The position numbers were made by a program, and so were the translations under genes. Shown one piece after another: positions 12,162-22,534 of a DNA stretch of 64,000 bases. Origin of the DNA: Physcomitrium patens (Eukaryota > Streptophyta > Bryopsida > Funariales > Funariaceae); assembly GCF_000002425.4 (NCBI RefSeq), contig NC_037255.1, positions 6,144,063-6,208,062 on the forward strand. The letters run 5' to 3'. How positions within the stretch are numbered: position 1 is the first letter of the stretch; every line of letters starts with the position of its first letter. The notes under the pieces are model-generated. The model was given only the letters and a program-made list of their open reading frames with translations, was not told the origin of the DNA and did not search any database.

Positions 12162-12331
12162 AACTCCTTTCTTGCTTCTAGTCCAGATTCAAGAGTCTTT
12201 AGTTTCTTGTCTTGTGGTAATAGCCATTCTAGTTTCCTTTTAATATACCTACTTGTTTATATTTTGACTTATTATATCGAGGTAGCCTTTTGGTGTATAT
12301 TTTCCCTCATCGAGTCTTTGTCCTTGACAGA

Positions 12332-12343
12332 TTGACAAGAGTG
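12332..12343 (+). promoter_or_regulatory. Self-complementary primer-binding site
   Basis: TTGACAAGAGTG begins two bases after the 5' LTR, the standard PBS position. It does not start with TGG, so it does not pair with a tRNA CCA end. It is the exact reverse complement of CACTCTTGTCAA at 12,152-12,163, which lies about 30 nt past the TATA box, where RNA should start. This geometry matches the self-priming known for Tf1-type Ty3/gypsy elements. Confidence 0.7.
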
Positions 12344-12378
12344 CACTTACAATATCAGAGCTTTGTTTTTTCTTGAGT

Positions 12379-12448
12379 AAGAGTGGATTACCCCTTTCTC
12401 TTGACAAGACATAAGCGTATTAGAAGTTTGCGGATTACCCACTTCTAA
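12379..12448 (+). ncRNA. Twin leader stem-loops (candidate packaging/dimer signal)
   Basis: Hairpin 1 is AAGAG (12,379-12,383) with CTCTT (12,398-12,402). Hairpin 2 is TTAGAAGT (12,420-12,427) with ACTTCTAA (12,441-12,448). Both loops contain GGATTACCC. Equivalent hairpins occur in Elements 2, C, D and E, with base-pair-preserving changes. The function is inferred only from position between PBS and gag. Confidence 0.55.
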
Positions 12449-12541
12449 ACTGATATTGTTCTTAGTATCTTCTTTGTTATCAAGTCTTTCTTTTCTTTTG
12501 TCTTGAGCAGTATCAAAATAAATTTTCTTCTTAGTGTCATT

Positions 12542-13546
12542 ATGGCAGAGCTTGTTGAAATGAAGAGTGCAATGGCACAAATGCAAGAGCAAATGAGGGA
12601 GTTAATGCTTGCGATGCATCAACTCAATTCACCAACACAGGAAAGAACAAGAATAGCAGAAAGTGGAGATATTGAGATGATCGGAGCTGCTTCAACATCT
12701 ACAACAAATCACGTTCCTTCTCCAAATGTACAACACCCTATAAGCACTACAGAACCAAGAATTGCCTTATCTGAGAAATTTGATGGTACGAGATCAAAGT
12801 TTCGAGGGTTCATCAATCAAGTACAATTGGCAATTGAACTTCAACCGCAAAGCTATCCAACTCCAGGATCACAAGTCAGGTTTATTGGCACTCTACTTTC
12901 TGGTTCTGCATTATCGTGGTTTTTGTCTTTTCTTGAACAACGAAATCCAATATTGGACAATTTGGAAGCTTTTTTGGCGGAGTTTTGATCTATGTATGGT
13001 AAACACGATGCAACTCGTGTTGCAACAAATAAGATCCAAATTCTGCGACAAGAAAATCGCTCAGTAACAGTATATGCTTCATAATTTCGACAACTTGCAA
13101 TTGACATCAAGTGGGATGATGCTGCACTCATCAGTCAATTTCTTTATGGATTGCAATACGAAGTAAAGAAATTGATGCTCAACTTACCTGATCCTCAAAC
13201 TTTGAGTCAAGCAATCGATTTTGCGGTAAAATGTGATAATCGACTTTTCGAATTTCGATCCGAGAATCATTCACGGGAACCTCAACGTTATTACTCAATG
13301 GCAACATCAACATCTTTGCCAAACGTACATTCAGAAGTAGAAGACATGCAAATTGACGCGGTACGTTTTAAACCTCTAACTGAGCAAGAAAAGATTCGTC
13401 GTCGTCAAGAAGGATTATGTTTATATTGTGAAGAACCTAAGCACACTGCTCAACATTGTCCAAAGAAACGACGCAACTATAAAATGAGGGGTACGACGGT
13501 CAAAGAAGACAACATGTCGGAAAACGGATTCGTCCAGCTACAATAG
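12542..13546 (+). pseudogene. Element 1 gag (two nonsense mutations)
   Basis: The frame starts MAELVEMKSAMAQMQEQ and contains the gypsy Gag core with FDGTRSKFRGFINQVQ, followed later by YGLQYEVKKLMLNLPDPQTL. It ends with a C-x2-C-x4-H-x4-C zinc knuckle near 13,421-13,462 (LYCEEPKHTAQHC). It should encode the nucleocapsid precursor. Compared with the intact Element 2 copy (335 residues), CGA has become TGA at 12,986 and CAA has become TAA at 13,082, both C-to-T changes. It ends in TAG at 13,544. pol continues in the -1 frame. Confidence 0.9.
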
Positions 13547-13551
13547 GGACC

Positions 13552-16500
13552 GTGCAGCTGGAACCTTGTACAATTCCTAATGAAGGTCCTATCCTCTCCT
13601 CAGAACCCTCTCCTTGTTTTATAATAGACTTATATTTAGGACCTAAGAATTACAAAGCCTCTGCTTTATTAGATTCAGGAGCCTCAGCATGTTTTTTAGA
13701 TGAACAATTTGTTAAAAGTCGTAAAATACTTTTTATACAGAAACCTAAACCAGTACATGTAGAAGTCATAGATGGTCGTCCCTTGTCTTCTGGAGATGTC
13801 ACTCATGAAACTCATCCTATAAAAGTAACAATAGACGGTCATGATAGCTACATAGCTTTTAACATAATTAAATCCCTGTTCAATCCAGTTATTTTAGGTT
13901 TATCCTGGCTAGAAAAATATAACCCTCGAATAGATTGGAATTCACATAAACTTGACTTTTCCCAGAGCATTATTAATAGTTCTACCAACCAAGTAAAAAA
14001 TTATAAGTCTAGTATAGTAAAACCCGTACTGATAGGTGCAAAAGCATTTATACACGCAGCAAAAGAAGGATCAACTTTTGCTATTTATGCTGCACCTATT
14101 TCCGAAAACGTAAAGACTTCAAGTGGCATTCCAAGTCAATATCAGGAGTATCAAGACGTTTTTGAAAAAAAGAATGCAGATATTCTTCCTGAGCATCGCG
14201 CATATGATTGTTCAATCGACCTCAAGGAAGGAACTCAGCCACTATTTGGACCAATTTACAGTTTATCACAAGATGAGATAGCTGAACTCAAGACATATAT
14301 TGATGAGAATTTAGCGAAGAATTTCATACGCCATTCAAAATCTCCAGCAGGAGCTCCAATTCTATTCGTAAAGAAAAAAGATGGATCTTTACGAATGTGT
14401 GTTGATTATCGAGGACTCAACAAGATCGCAATCAAGAAGAGGTATCCATTACCTTTGATATCAGGACTCCTTGACCAGTTGAATCAAGCTAAGATCTATA
14501 CAAAAATAGATCTAAGAGGAGCATATAATCTAGTCTGGATCAAAGAAAGAGATGAATGGAAGACTGCGTTTCGAACCAGGTATGGACATTTCGAATATAA
14601 TGTCATGCCCTTTGGACTCACGAATGCACCAGCTGCTTTTCAACATCTCATGAATGATGTATTTCATGAATTCTTAGACAATTTTGTCGTCTGCTATCTA
14701 AACGCTATCCTGATCTATTCTAAGAACGTCGAAGAACATGAAATACATGTTCGTCAAGTATTACAAAAACTTAGAGATGCAGGATTGTACGCCAAGATGG
14801 AAAAGTGTGTATTTCACACTACTCAAGTTGACTTTTTAGGATACATCATTTCAAATGATGGCCTCATGATGGATTCTAAGAAAGTCCAAACAATCATGGA
14901 TTGGAAGATTCCAAGGACGGTAAGAGATGTCCAATGTTTCTTGGGATTTGCCAATTACTATCGGATCTTCATCAAAGATTTCTCACGAGTTGCAGCTCCA
15001 CTTACACGCTTGACTAGTAAAGATAAATTCCAATGGAATCAAGAAGCGGAAGCAGCATTTGAAGCCTTGAAGACATCGTTTGTCTCTGCACCAGTCTTAT
15101 ATCGTGTTGCCTTTTCCAAGGCATTTTTTATGGAAACAGACGCATCGGATTTTGCCTTGGGTGCAGTTTTATCACAAATGGGAACAGATGACAAACTTCA
15201 TCCGATAGCTTTTCATTCAAGAAAATTCTCAACAGCCGAGATCAATTATGAGATCCACGATAAAGAACTTCTTGCGATCGTGGATTCCTTTCAAGAATGG
15301 CGTCATTATCTAGAAGGCGCTTCTAGTCCAGTCACTGTGTATACAGATCACAAGAACCTCGAGTATTTCATGTCAGCACGCGTGTTGAATCGTCGTCAAG
15401 CTCGTTGGAGTATGTCTTTGTTAAGATTTGAGTTCATTATCACTTATCGGCCAGGAAAACAACAAGATTTATCCGATGCTCTATCTAGACGTTCTTATTT
15501 TGCACCAAAAGAAGGAGATGCAGCTTTTGAGCAACAAAGAACGGTCCTCTTGAAACCGGAGCAATTTCATCTCCGAGCAATGAAATCAACATTGACTGTT
15601 GATTCAACTTTTCTCAAGCAAATCCAGTCCGGTATGTCCTCAGACCCTCTTGTTTACGATATCGAGAATAATTCTTCTAAGTCTCATGATCCTTCTAAGT
15701 TCGAGTTCAAGAATAATCTATTATATTTTGAAGGATGCCTATATGTTCCAAAAGGAGAAGCACGTTTACGTGTTCTTCAAGCATGTCATGACTTTCCAAC
15801 AGCAGGGCACTTTGGATTTAATAAGACTTTGGAACTCATATCAAGAGATTTTTGGTGGCCACAAATGTGGAAGTCAGTCAAAGACTTTGTACAATCATGT
15901 GATATTTGTTCAAGATCAAAAATTCCTCGTCATCGACCTTACGGACTTCTTCAGCCATTACCTATACCAGAACAACCATGGTCTTCTGTTTCTATGGATT
16001 TCATCACAGATCTTCCAAACTCAAGATCTTATGATTCTATATTTGTGATAGTAGATCGTTTCACCAAGATGGCACATTTTGTGCCATGTACAAAATCTAT
16101 CACAGGTGAAGAAACAGCTAAGCTTTTCATTGATAATATCTATCGCTATCATGGATTACCTAAAGATATCATATCAGATAGGGGAACTCAATTTGTGTCA
16201 AGATTTTGGAGGACCCTTTTCAAGATTTTAAAAGTGGACATAAAGCTATCTTCGGCTTTCCATCCTCAAACTGATGGACAAACAGAGCGCGTAAACGAAG
16301 TCTTGGAGCAATATTTAAGGTATACTATCAACTACCAACAAGATGATTGGACAACCCTTCTGCCATTGGCAGAGTTTGCTTATAATAATACGGTACATTC
16401 TTCTACGCAACAAACACCTTTCTTTGCCAATTATGGCTATCATCCACGACTTGATACTTTTGATTTTTCAAAAGTTGATAATCCTGCAGCAGAAGATATA

Positions 16501-16815
16501 GCAAATCGGTTGTCAGAGTTACATGCAATAATGAAGACGCAATTGAAGGAAGCTCAAGAACGACAAAAGATAAACGCAGATCTATATCGTAAGGAGCAAC
16601 CACAACTCAATGTGGGTGATAAGGTATGGCTACTTCGTCGCAATATCAAGAGTACTCGACCTTGTGACAAGTTGGACTATCGTAGGCTTGGCCCCTTTTC
16701 TGTTTCTGAACAGATCAACCCAGTTGCATATCGGTTACATCTACCGGAGTCAATGAAGATCCATCATGTATTCCACGTGTCTCTTCTTGAACCATATAAG
16801 ACAGTGGATATATAA
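13552..16815 (+). pseudogene. Element 1 pol: protease, RT, RNase H, integrase (inactivated)
   Basis: This 1087-codon frame shows, in order: protease LLDSGASACF (residues about 40-49); RT blocks [19 protein letters not shown] and MPFGLTNAPAAF; RNase H METDASDFALGAV and TDHKNLEYF; the integrase HHCC finger (AGHFGFNKTL ... CDICSR) and DDE core (MDFITDLP, SDRGTQF, QTERVNE); and the GPF-type C-terminal module. The RT catalytic YLDD is YLNA here (codons 14,701-14,706), so polymerase activity should be lost. A CAA-to-TAA change then stops the frame at 16,813, before the chromodomain. Element 2 shows the unmutated forms. The first in-frame start codon is GTG; real pol translation probably comes from frameshifting out of gag. 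Confidence 0.92.
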
Positions 16816-16827
16816 AGAAGAAGACAA

Positions 16828-17079
16828 ATGCCACCGCCTCCTATAGAAGTAGATAATAATGAAGAATTTGAGGTGGAAGAGATATTAGACTCAAGGCGGC
16901 ACCGAAATAAGGTAGAATATCTTGTTCATTGGCGCGGATATGATATTAGTGAACGCACATGGGAGCCATCCAGGAATCTAGGAAATGCATCAGCTAAAGT
17001 CAAAGTTTTTCATCAACGACATCCATCAAACCAAGATGAAAATCTCTCTTATAAAAGAGACAAGATTGAGGCAAGATAA
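16828..17079 (+). pseudogene. Element 1 pol chromodomain segment
   Basis: Same frame as pol, separated only by the TAA at 16,813. It contains [23 protein letters not shown] and TWEPSRNL, the aromatic-cage and WxGY signature of chromodomains that guide chromoviral integrase to modified chromatin. Element 1 differs from Element 2 by one A in a run near 17,028, which changes and extends the C-terminus by about 15 residues. Confidence 0.9.
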
Positions 17080-17133
17080 CATTCAATTTCCTATCGTTGT
17101 TTGTAACTTCTTTGCATTTGTGACGCTAATTAG

Positions 17134-17556
17134 ATGGAGAGCCAACAACTAGCGGATTCAACTCAAGAACCTTCGTTTGTTGACCTGTCAGATGAGACAT
17201 TACGATTGTCACAACCTTCAAGATGACGTAATCGAGATGAACATCTTCAAGAACGACATGTTCTTTCTCGAATAGATGGTGAGATACAACGCGTTTGGTA
17301 TCACGATTTGGGAAGGGACTCCCGATGTTTGGTGATTTTGCTAGAGGTAGGAACAACTCCTGATGGTGTTCCAAATATTCTATTCGAAGGAAGTTACGAA
17401 GCCCTCAACAATGATCAAATAACTGGGTGGTCTTCCCGCCCTGGTATGGGACACTACCGATGGTTGAGAGGCCCTATCAATCATCTTCGAAGAGAACAGA
17501 GATCAGAGTATGTGGCGAATACAATTCGTCGCATCATAGATTTCCTCAACATATGA
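17134..17556 (+). pseudogene. Element 1 ORF3 (one nonsense mutation)
   Basis: This is a copy of the 140-codon extra ORF seen intact in Element 2. It starts MESQQLADSTQEPS immediately after GCTAATTAG and ends DFLNI. A TGA at about 17,224 (where Element 2 has a CGA arginine codon) breaks it; the remainder from 17,308 is open. It lies between the chromodomain and the polypurine tract. No known domain is recognised. Confidence 0.8.
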
Positions 17557-17583
17557 TGACCGCTCCTCGTGGAACTCGTCTCT

Positions 17584-17594
17584 AGAAGGGGGGG
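17584..17594 (+). promoter_or_regulatory. Element 1 polypurine tract
   Basis: AGAAGGGGGGG lies three bases upstream of the 3' LTR. This is the plus-strand primer site and is conserved at the matching place in Element 2 (minus strand, about 23,488-23,500). Confidence 0.85.
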
Positions 17595-17597
17595 TAA

Positions 17598-18149
17598 TGT
17601 CACGGCCATAATCATGTAAGCTAATAATTACATATAGAAATAGGTAGAAGTAAGTAAAAGTAGATAAAAGTAAGTTAATTCTATAATATTTAATATAGAA
17701 GCTTCCTAGAAACTTCCTAGATGGTGCTTTGACTTCATAGGTGTCTTTAATTGACTTTTTGGATTAGAAACGTGGTCAACAAGTTGGCCATGTGCCACAC
17801 ATGTTGTTAGCTTGAAGATCAAGCTAACTATGTGGCCCACACGTAGAAAAACTTGCCTTGTAAGTCAAGGCATGTGCCCTACAAAGTCAATTCATATTGG
17901 AGGTCCTATAGAACGTCGCCATGTAGCTCTTAGTTAGATAGTATATATAGAGACAAGAGTGAAGGCTTCTTCACTCTTGTCAACTCTTTTCTTGCTTCTA
18001 GTCTAGGTTCAAGAGTCTTTAGTTTCTTGTCTTGTGGCAATAGCCATTCCAGTTTCCTTTTAATATACCTACTTGTTTATATTTTGACTTATTATATCGA
18101 GGTAGCCTTTTGGTGTATATTTTCCCTCATCGAGTCTTTGTCCTTGACA
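17598..18149 (+). repeat. Element 1 3' LTR
   Basis: 552 bp, TGTCACGG to CCTTGACA, about 97% identical to the 5' LTR by eye. Followed by the right GTAGG target duplication (18,150-18,154). Confidence 0.95.
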
Positions 18150-18630
18150 GTAGGTTGATTTGAATTTCTTTCAAATTAGACCAATGTAATGAATGCTCTT
18201 TTTTCGATGCTTTATAATAAAGAGTAGACTATTCTTTCTACCAAATATATTCCTAAAACCACCTACGTCGCTATTAAGTATTTGCAAAATATTTGGATAT
18301 TACAAAAAATATGTTTTTATTAAAGCTTGAACAAATTATTATCTTCATTTTAGAAGTCTAACTATATCTTAAATTAAAGATCAATATGCAGCTTTGAAAT
18401 TGTATTTAAAATTTTATATCAAAGATTTATGTCAGATAATTTTTTTTTTCTTATATTTTTTTGAAAATACAACAAGAGATATTAGTGCCTAAAAAAGTTT
18501 AAAATAACTTATATATATTATCAAAATATTAATTTTTCTACAAACGTTGTGAAATAAGTATCTATGTATGCATTCAGCCTTAACTTCCAATAGTTTAAAT
18601 GTACAAAAGAGCCATTTAAAGTTAACTTAT
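18150..18630 (+). pseudogene. MULE-type remnant, continuation after Element 1
   Basis: The interrupted remnant should resume here, since Element 1 is a clean insertion with TSD. The sequence is AT-rich with stops in all frames, and no motif is strong enough to name. The assignment rests on continuity across the TSD. Confidence 0.4.
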
Positions 18631-19101
18631 TGTCAAGAACAAGAACATGATAAAAATAAATAAACAAGTGAGACTTCTCTGAATGAAAGATGACAAAATA
18701 GAAATAACTTCATATGCATATTAAGAAAGAAACTGGAATGGCTATTGCCAAAAGCCAAGAAAATTAGAAACCCTTGAAACTAGACTAGAAGCAAGAAAGG
18801 AATTGACAAAAGTGAAGAAGGCTTCACTCTTGTCTCTATATATACTATCTAACTAGTGACTATGTGGTGATGTTCTATAAGACCTCTAATATGTGTTGAC
18901 TTTGTAGGACACATGCCTTGACTTACAAGGCAAGTTTTTCTATGTGTCGGCCACATAGTTAGCTTGGTCTTCAAGCTAACAACATGTGTGGCACATGGCC
19001 AACTTGTTGACCATGTTTGTAATCCAAAAAGTCAATTTAAGACACCTATAAAGTTGAAGTAGCGTCTATGAAGCTTCTAAGAAGCTTTAATAGGAAATAT
19101 T
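18631..19101 (-). repeat. Partial LTR of the Element 1 family
   Basis: From TGTCAAGAAC this follows the reverse complement of the family LTR through U5, the inverted repeat and TATA region, and into U3. It stops at AAATATT, where the copia 3' LTR begins. The remaining U3 end is missing. It is probably an old solo LTR that received the copia insertion. Confidence 0.8.
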
Positions 19102-19388
19102 TGTTAAAACATAGAAAGCATACTCCACACAAGTAAGTTAGGACCAGCAAGGTTGCACTTTAACAAATAGAGTGTGGTATGAGATAATTCTTCCCATGCC
19201 AACCCTTTTCCTATATACTAGTACTAAGGTACCAAGTGTTACAACCCATATGGGATATCTCCTAGGACCAGCCTTCCCCTTGTACTCTAATACACTATAG
19301 ACCAACACGTAACCTTATGAGATATCCCTAACAACACTTGTACTCTATTGACCATTAGCAACTACTTAAAGAGTTCTTTCCTTCAACA
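19102..19388 (-). repeat. Copia 3' LTR
   Basis: Read on the minus strand it starts TGTTGAAGG directly after a purine tract GCAAAGTGGGAG and ends TTTTAACA, giving TGTT...AACA ends. 287 bp. This arrangement (AGTGGGAG then TGTTGAAG) is typical of plant copia elements. Confidence 0.85.
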
Positions 19389-19406
19389 CTCCCACTTTGC
19401 TATTGG

Positions 19407-21296
19407 TCAATTACTTATCAATCCTAATGCCTTACTCAACTTGTTGTGTCTTTCTCTAACTAAGGCTTTTGTCAACAAAACAGCCAACATGTCTTTGGTT
19501 TCACAATACATCATATCAATAACCCACATTTCTATCTTCTCTCTTATGAAATGATGCTGAATATCAATGTGCTTGGTTCTTGCATGATGCTTTGGATTTT
19601 TTGTAAAAGCAAGACATCCTTGATTGTCACACCTCAATGGAGTGGCTTCCAATTGCACAAGTCCAATATCTTCTAATAATAACCTCAACCAAATTGCCTC
19701 CATTGCTCCATGACTTGCTGCCATGTACTCCGCCTCCATTGTGGACCTTGTAATGGTTGGTTGTCTCTTATAATTCCAAGATATGGCTCCCACTCCAAAA
19801 ACTTGTCAGTAGCCTTTGGCAACCAATCTTGCCTTGTACCTCATAACATTGCCCATAACATCTCTCTTGGTTCTAAACACCCACTTACATCCAATTGCTG
19901 ATCGATTTGGTGGAAGTGGAGTCAACTCCCATGTCTCATTGTCCATAAGAGATTTGTATTCTTTTTGCATGGCAATCTCCCACTTCATTGCATCACCACA
20001 CCTCATTGCATCACACAAAGTCAATGGATCATCAAGAAGAGCAACATTAGCATGGTCTTCACTTACTTGTGGAAAGATGTGGTTCTTCCACCATTCACCT
20101 TGTGGTCTTCTCTCACGTGTTGGTTATCTTCTTTCATGCAAGGAGGATGAGCCTTCATGCACCTCTTGTTGCCTTGTATGGCTCATGGAGTTCTTTCTCT
20201 TACTCATTGGTTGGTATTCTTCACCTTCATTCTCTTCATTGTCCTTGTTGTATCTTGCTAGAATTGAAGTCTTCATAGTATTGGGCTCTTCTATCATGGC
20301 ATCTTCCTCTCGTTCTTCACTTTGAGAATACTCTTCTTCATCTTCTTGTTTGTTTGCTGGAATTAAAGATGTATCCACAAACACACCACTACTCCCACTT
20401 GGACACATCTCCCACTTTTCACTACCACTTTTATGCTCCAAGAACTCTACATCACGACTTTTGATGATCTTTTTGGTATCTAAACACATGAGCCTATATG
20501 CCTTGGTGCCTTCACAATAACCAAGGAATACACATCTTGTGCCCTTTGTATCAAGTTTCCCTCTCATACTATCTGGAACCTTGACATATGCAATGTACCC
20601 AAAAATCCTCATGTGGGATATGCAAGGTTTGTTACCAGTCCAAGCTTCTTGGGGAGTCATTCCTTCAAGTGCACTTGTGGGACACTTATTTCTTGTATAC
20701 ACGGCATTTACTACAGCTTCCGCCCAATACTCATACCCAAGTTTTTGAGCATGAATCATACTCCTTGCCATCTCTACAATGGTGCGATTTGCTCTTTCAG
20801 CAACTCTATTTTGTTGTGGGGTGTAGGGAGTGGAGGTTTGTCTTGCAATGCCTTCATCCTTCAATAACTCATCAAAGTGTTTGGACAAATATTCACCTCC
20901 ATTGTCCGATCGTAGCACCTTAATCTTGTGCTCACATTGCTTCTCCACAAGTGCTTTCCACTCCTTAAACTTGGCAAAACACTCATTCTTGGCCTTGATG
21001 ATGTAAATCCATACCTTCCTTGAGAAGTCATCAATAAAGGTCACAAAGTACCTTGCTCCATTCATAGATGGTGTCCTCATGGGTCCACAAACATCCGAAT
21101 GCACAAGCTCCAACAATTGGTTTGCTCTTGTTGCAACGCCACTAGGAAATGGTGTCCTATGTTGTTTGCCTTGAATGCATCCCTCACAAGCAAGATTCAT
21201 GGTAGAATGGCCAAGGTCTAAGCCACTTACCATGGATTGAAGCTCCTTCATGCTTTTGGCATTCAAATGCCCAAGTCTTTGATGCCAAATGCCCAC
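19407..21296 (-). pseudogene. Copia pol: integrase, RT stub fused in frame to RNase H
   Basis: Integrase begins HQRLGHLN with the HHCC finger ending CEGCIQGKQ. The DDE core is visible as HSDVCGP, RSDNGGEYL and AERANRT. The frame is open to a TAA at 20,124, then continues in the same frame (EIAMQKEYKSLMDNETWEL, KARLVAKGY). After a TGA at 19,806 it jumps directly to VFGVGAISWNYKRQ, the start of the RNase H domain (EAEYMAASHGAMEAIWL, DNQGCLAFTKNPKHHARTKH). The roughly 250-300 residues of RT containing the catalytic aspartates are absent, yet the reading frame is kept across the junction. Confidence 0.9.
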
Positions 21297-21689
21297 CTAG
21301 TCTTCATTTGATGGAAATTCAGCAAAGGCAGCAACCTCCACTCCATTGATCCTCTTGCAATTGATAATATAGAGATTTCCATCCCTAGTCCCTTTTGCTA
21401 CTTCTTTGCCTTCCATGGTTCTCACAAAATATCCATTCATGTTAAATTACGCTTTACAGCCATGAGTTACAAGTTTACTCACCGAAAGGAGGTTCTTCTT
21501 CATCTTTGGCGCATGCAACACATCCTTGAGAGTGATTCTCTTGCTTATGCCCTTCACCACCACCTCCACTGCAATGGTGCCCATTCCAATGGCTTGTACC
21601 ATACCATTATCACCTAACTAAACCTTGGTTGCTGGAATTGGTTGATAAGTGTTAAATGAATACTTGTATGGAGTCATGTGTTTGGTGCA

Positions 21690-22534
21690 TCCAGAATCCA
21701 CAATCCATTTGCTCATATCAAGCATGGAAGGAGTTTGTTTTTCCATGAATGCAAAGTCTTCACCTCCATGGTCATGAAAAGCATTGTTGACATTCTCCCT
21801 TTTTCTTTTCTTTGTCTTGAAACAATTTCTAGCAAAATGGCTTGGTTTTCTACAAATGTAATAAGTTTTAAGAGGATAACGTTGAAAAGGGGCACTTGCC
21901 TTACTTGGTCTTGTAAATAGTGCTGATTGCTCCCCAATAGACTCCTTTTACTTTCTTTTGGTCACTTCATAGACTAGTCTTGCCGTCACATAGTCCAAAG
22001 TAAGGTCTTTCCTTGAAATGGACTCCAATGCCACAATGAGGGAGGAATAGGAGTCCGGAAGGCTTGAGAGCAATGTCATCACAACATCTTCTTCAAATAA
22101 AAGCTTGTCAACAACAGCAAGTTGGTTTGCAAGTACTTTTACCTTATTCACATGAGCCATGAGATCTTCACCTTCTTCCATCTTCACGGTGAAGAATTTT
22201 TGCCTTGACCATAGCACATTGGAAAGATTCCTACTTTCATAGACATTGCAAAGAGTCTTCTATGCATCTGCTGCCCCTTTGCAAGAAATGACATGAGCAA
22301 AGTTGCTTTCATCTAAATTGGTGGAAATTATGCCAAAAGCCTTCTTCTCTCGTCTTTTGAAGTCCTTTTGCTCCTTGATGCTTGCCTCTACCCAGGTGCA
22401 AGTTCCTCCTCATCTACTATCTCCCAAAGATCCAATGACGCCAAAAGTAGCTCTATTTTGGCCTTCAAGTGGTGAAAGTTGTCACCTCTAAACTTTTCAA
22501 TAACTCTTAAGCTATCACCCTCAAAAGATGCCAT
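21690..22534 (-). pseudogene. Copia gag and protease start
   Basis: From ATG at 22,534 the frame reads MASFEGDSLRVIEKF and continues through FAHVISCKGAADA and YVTARLVYEV, typical of the copia Gag (UBN2-like) region, with two TAG stops. A CCHC knuckle near 21,850 has its first Cys changed to Tyr (YYICRKPSHFARNC). The protease motif WIVDSGCTKHMT is seen near 21,700. It is decayed by stops and frame changes but easily recognised. Confidence 0.8.

Larger units (their letters stand above)
11778..12329 (+). repeat. Element 1 5' LTR
   Basis: This LTR starts TGTCACGG and ends CCTTGACA (TG...CA). The U3 part carries short AAGTA-type repeats near its start and a TATATATA box at 12,122-12,129. It is 552 bp long, equal to the 3' LTR. 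Confidence 0.95.
11778..18149 (+). mobile_element. Element 1: complete Ty3/gypsy chromodomain LTR retrotransposon
   Basis: This is a 6372-bp element with two 552-bp LTRs, 5-bp TSDs, a self-complementary primer-binding site, structured leader, gag, pol (PR-RT-RH-IN-chromodomain), an extra ORF3 and a polypurine tract. By eye the LTRs differ at about 15 of 552 positions, mostly C/T and A/G transitions, so it is not brand new. Its genes carry nonsense mutations and a destroyed RT active site, so it is not autonomous now. It sits inside the MULE-type transposase remnant. Confidence 0.95.

Noticed and set aside
12353-12361. TATCAGAGC, resembling the initiator-tRNA-Met PBS (TGGTATCAGAGC)
   Set aside because: It lies 24 bases inside the LTR end, lacks the TGG, and is altered in Elements 2 and D (one change each). 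The LTR-adjacent site pairs with the element's own RNA instead.
15599-16048. 149-codon ORF overlapping integrase, present in Elements 1 and 2
   Set aside because: It is an out-of-frame shadow; its presence in both copies follows from their near identity in pol.
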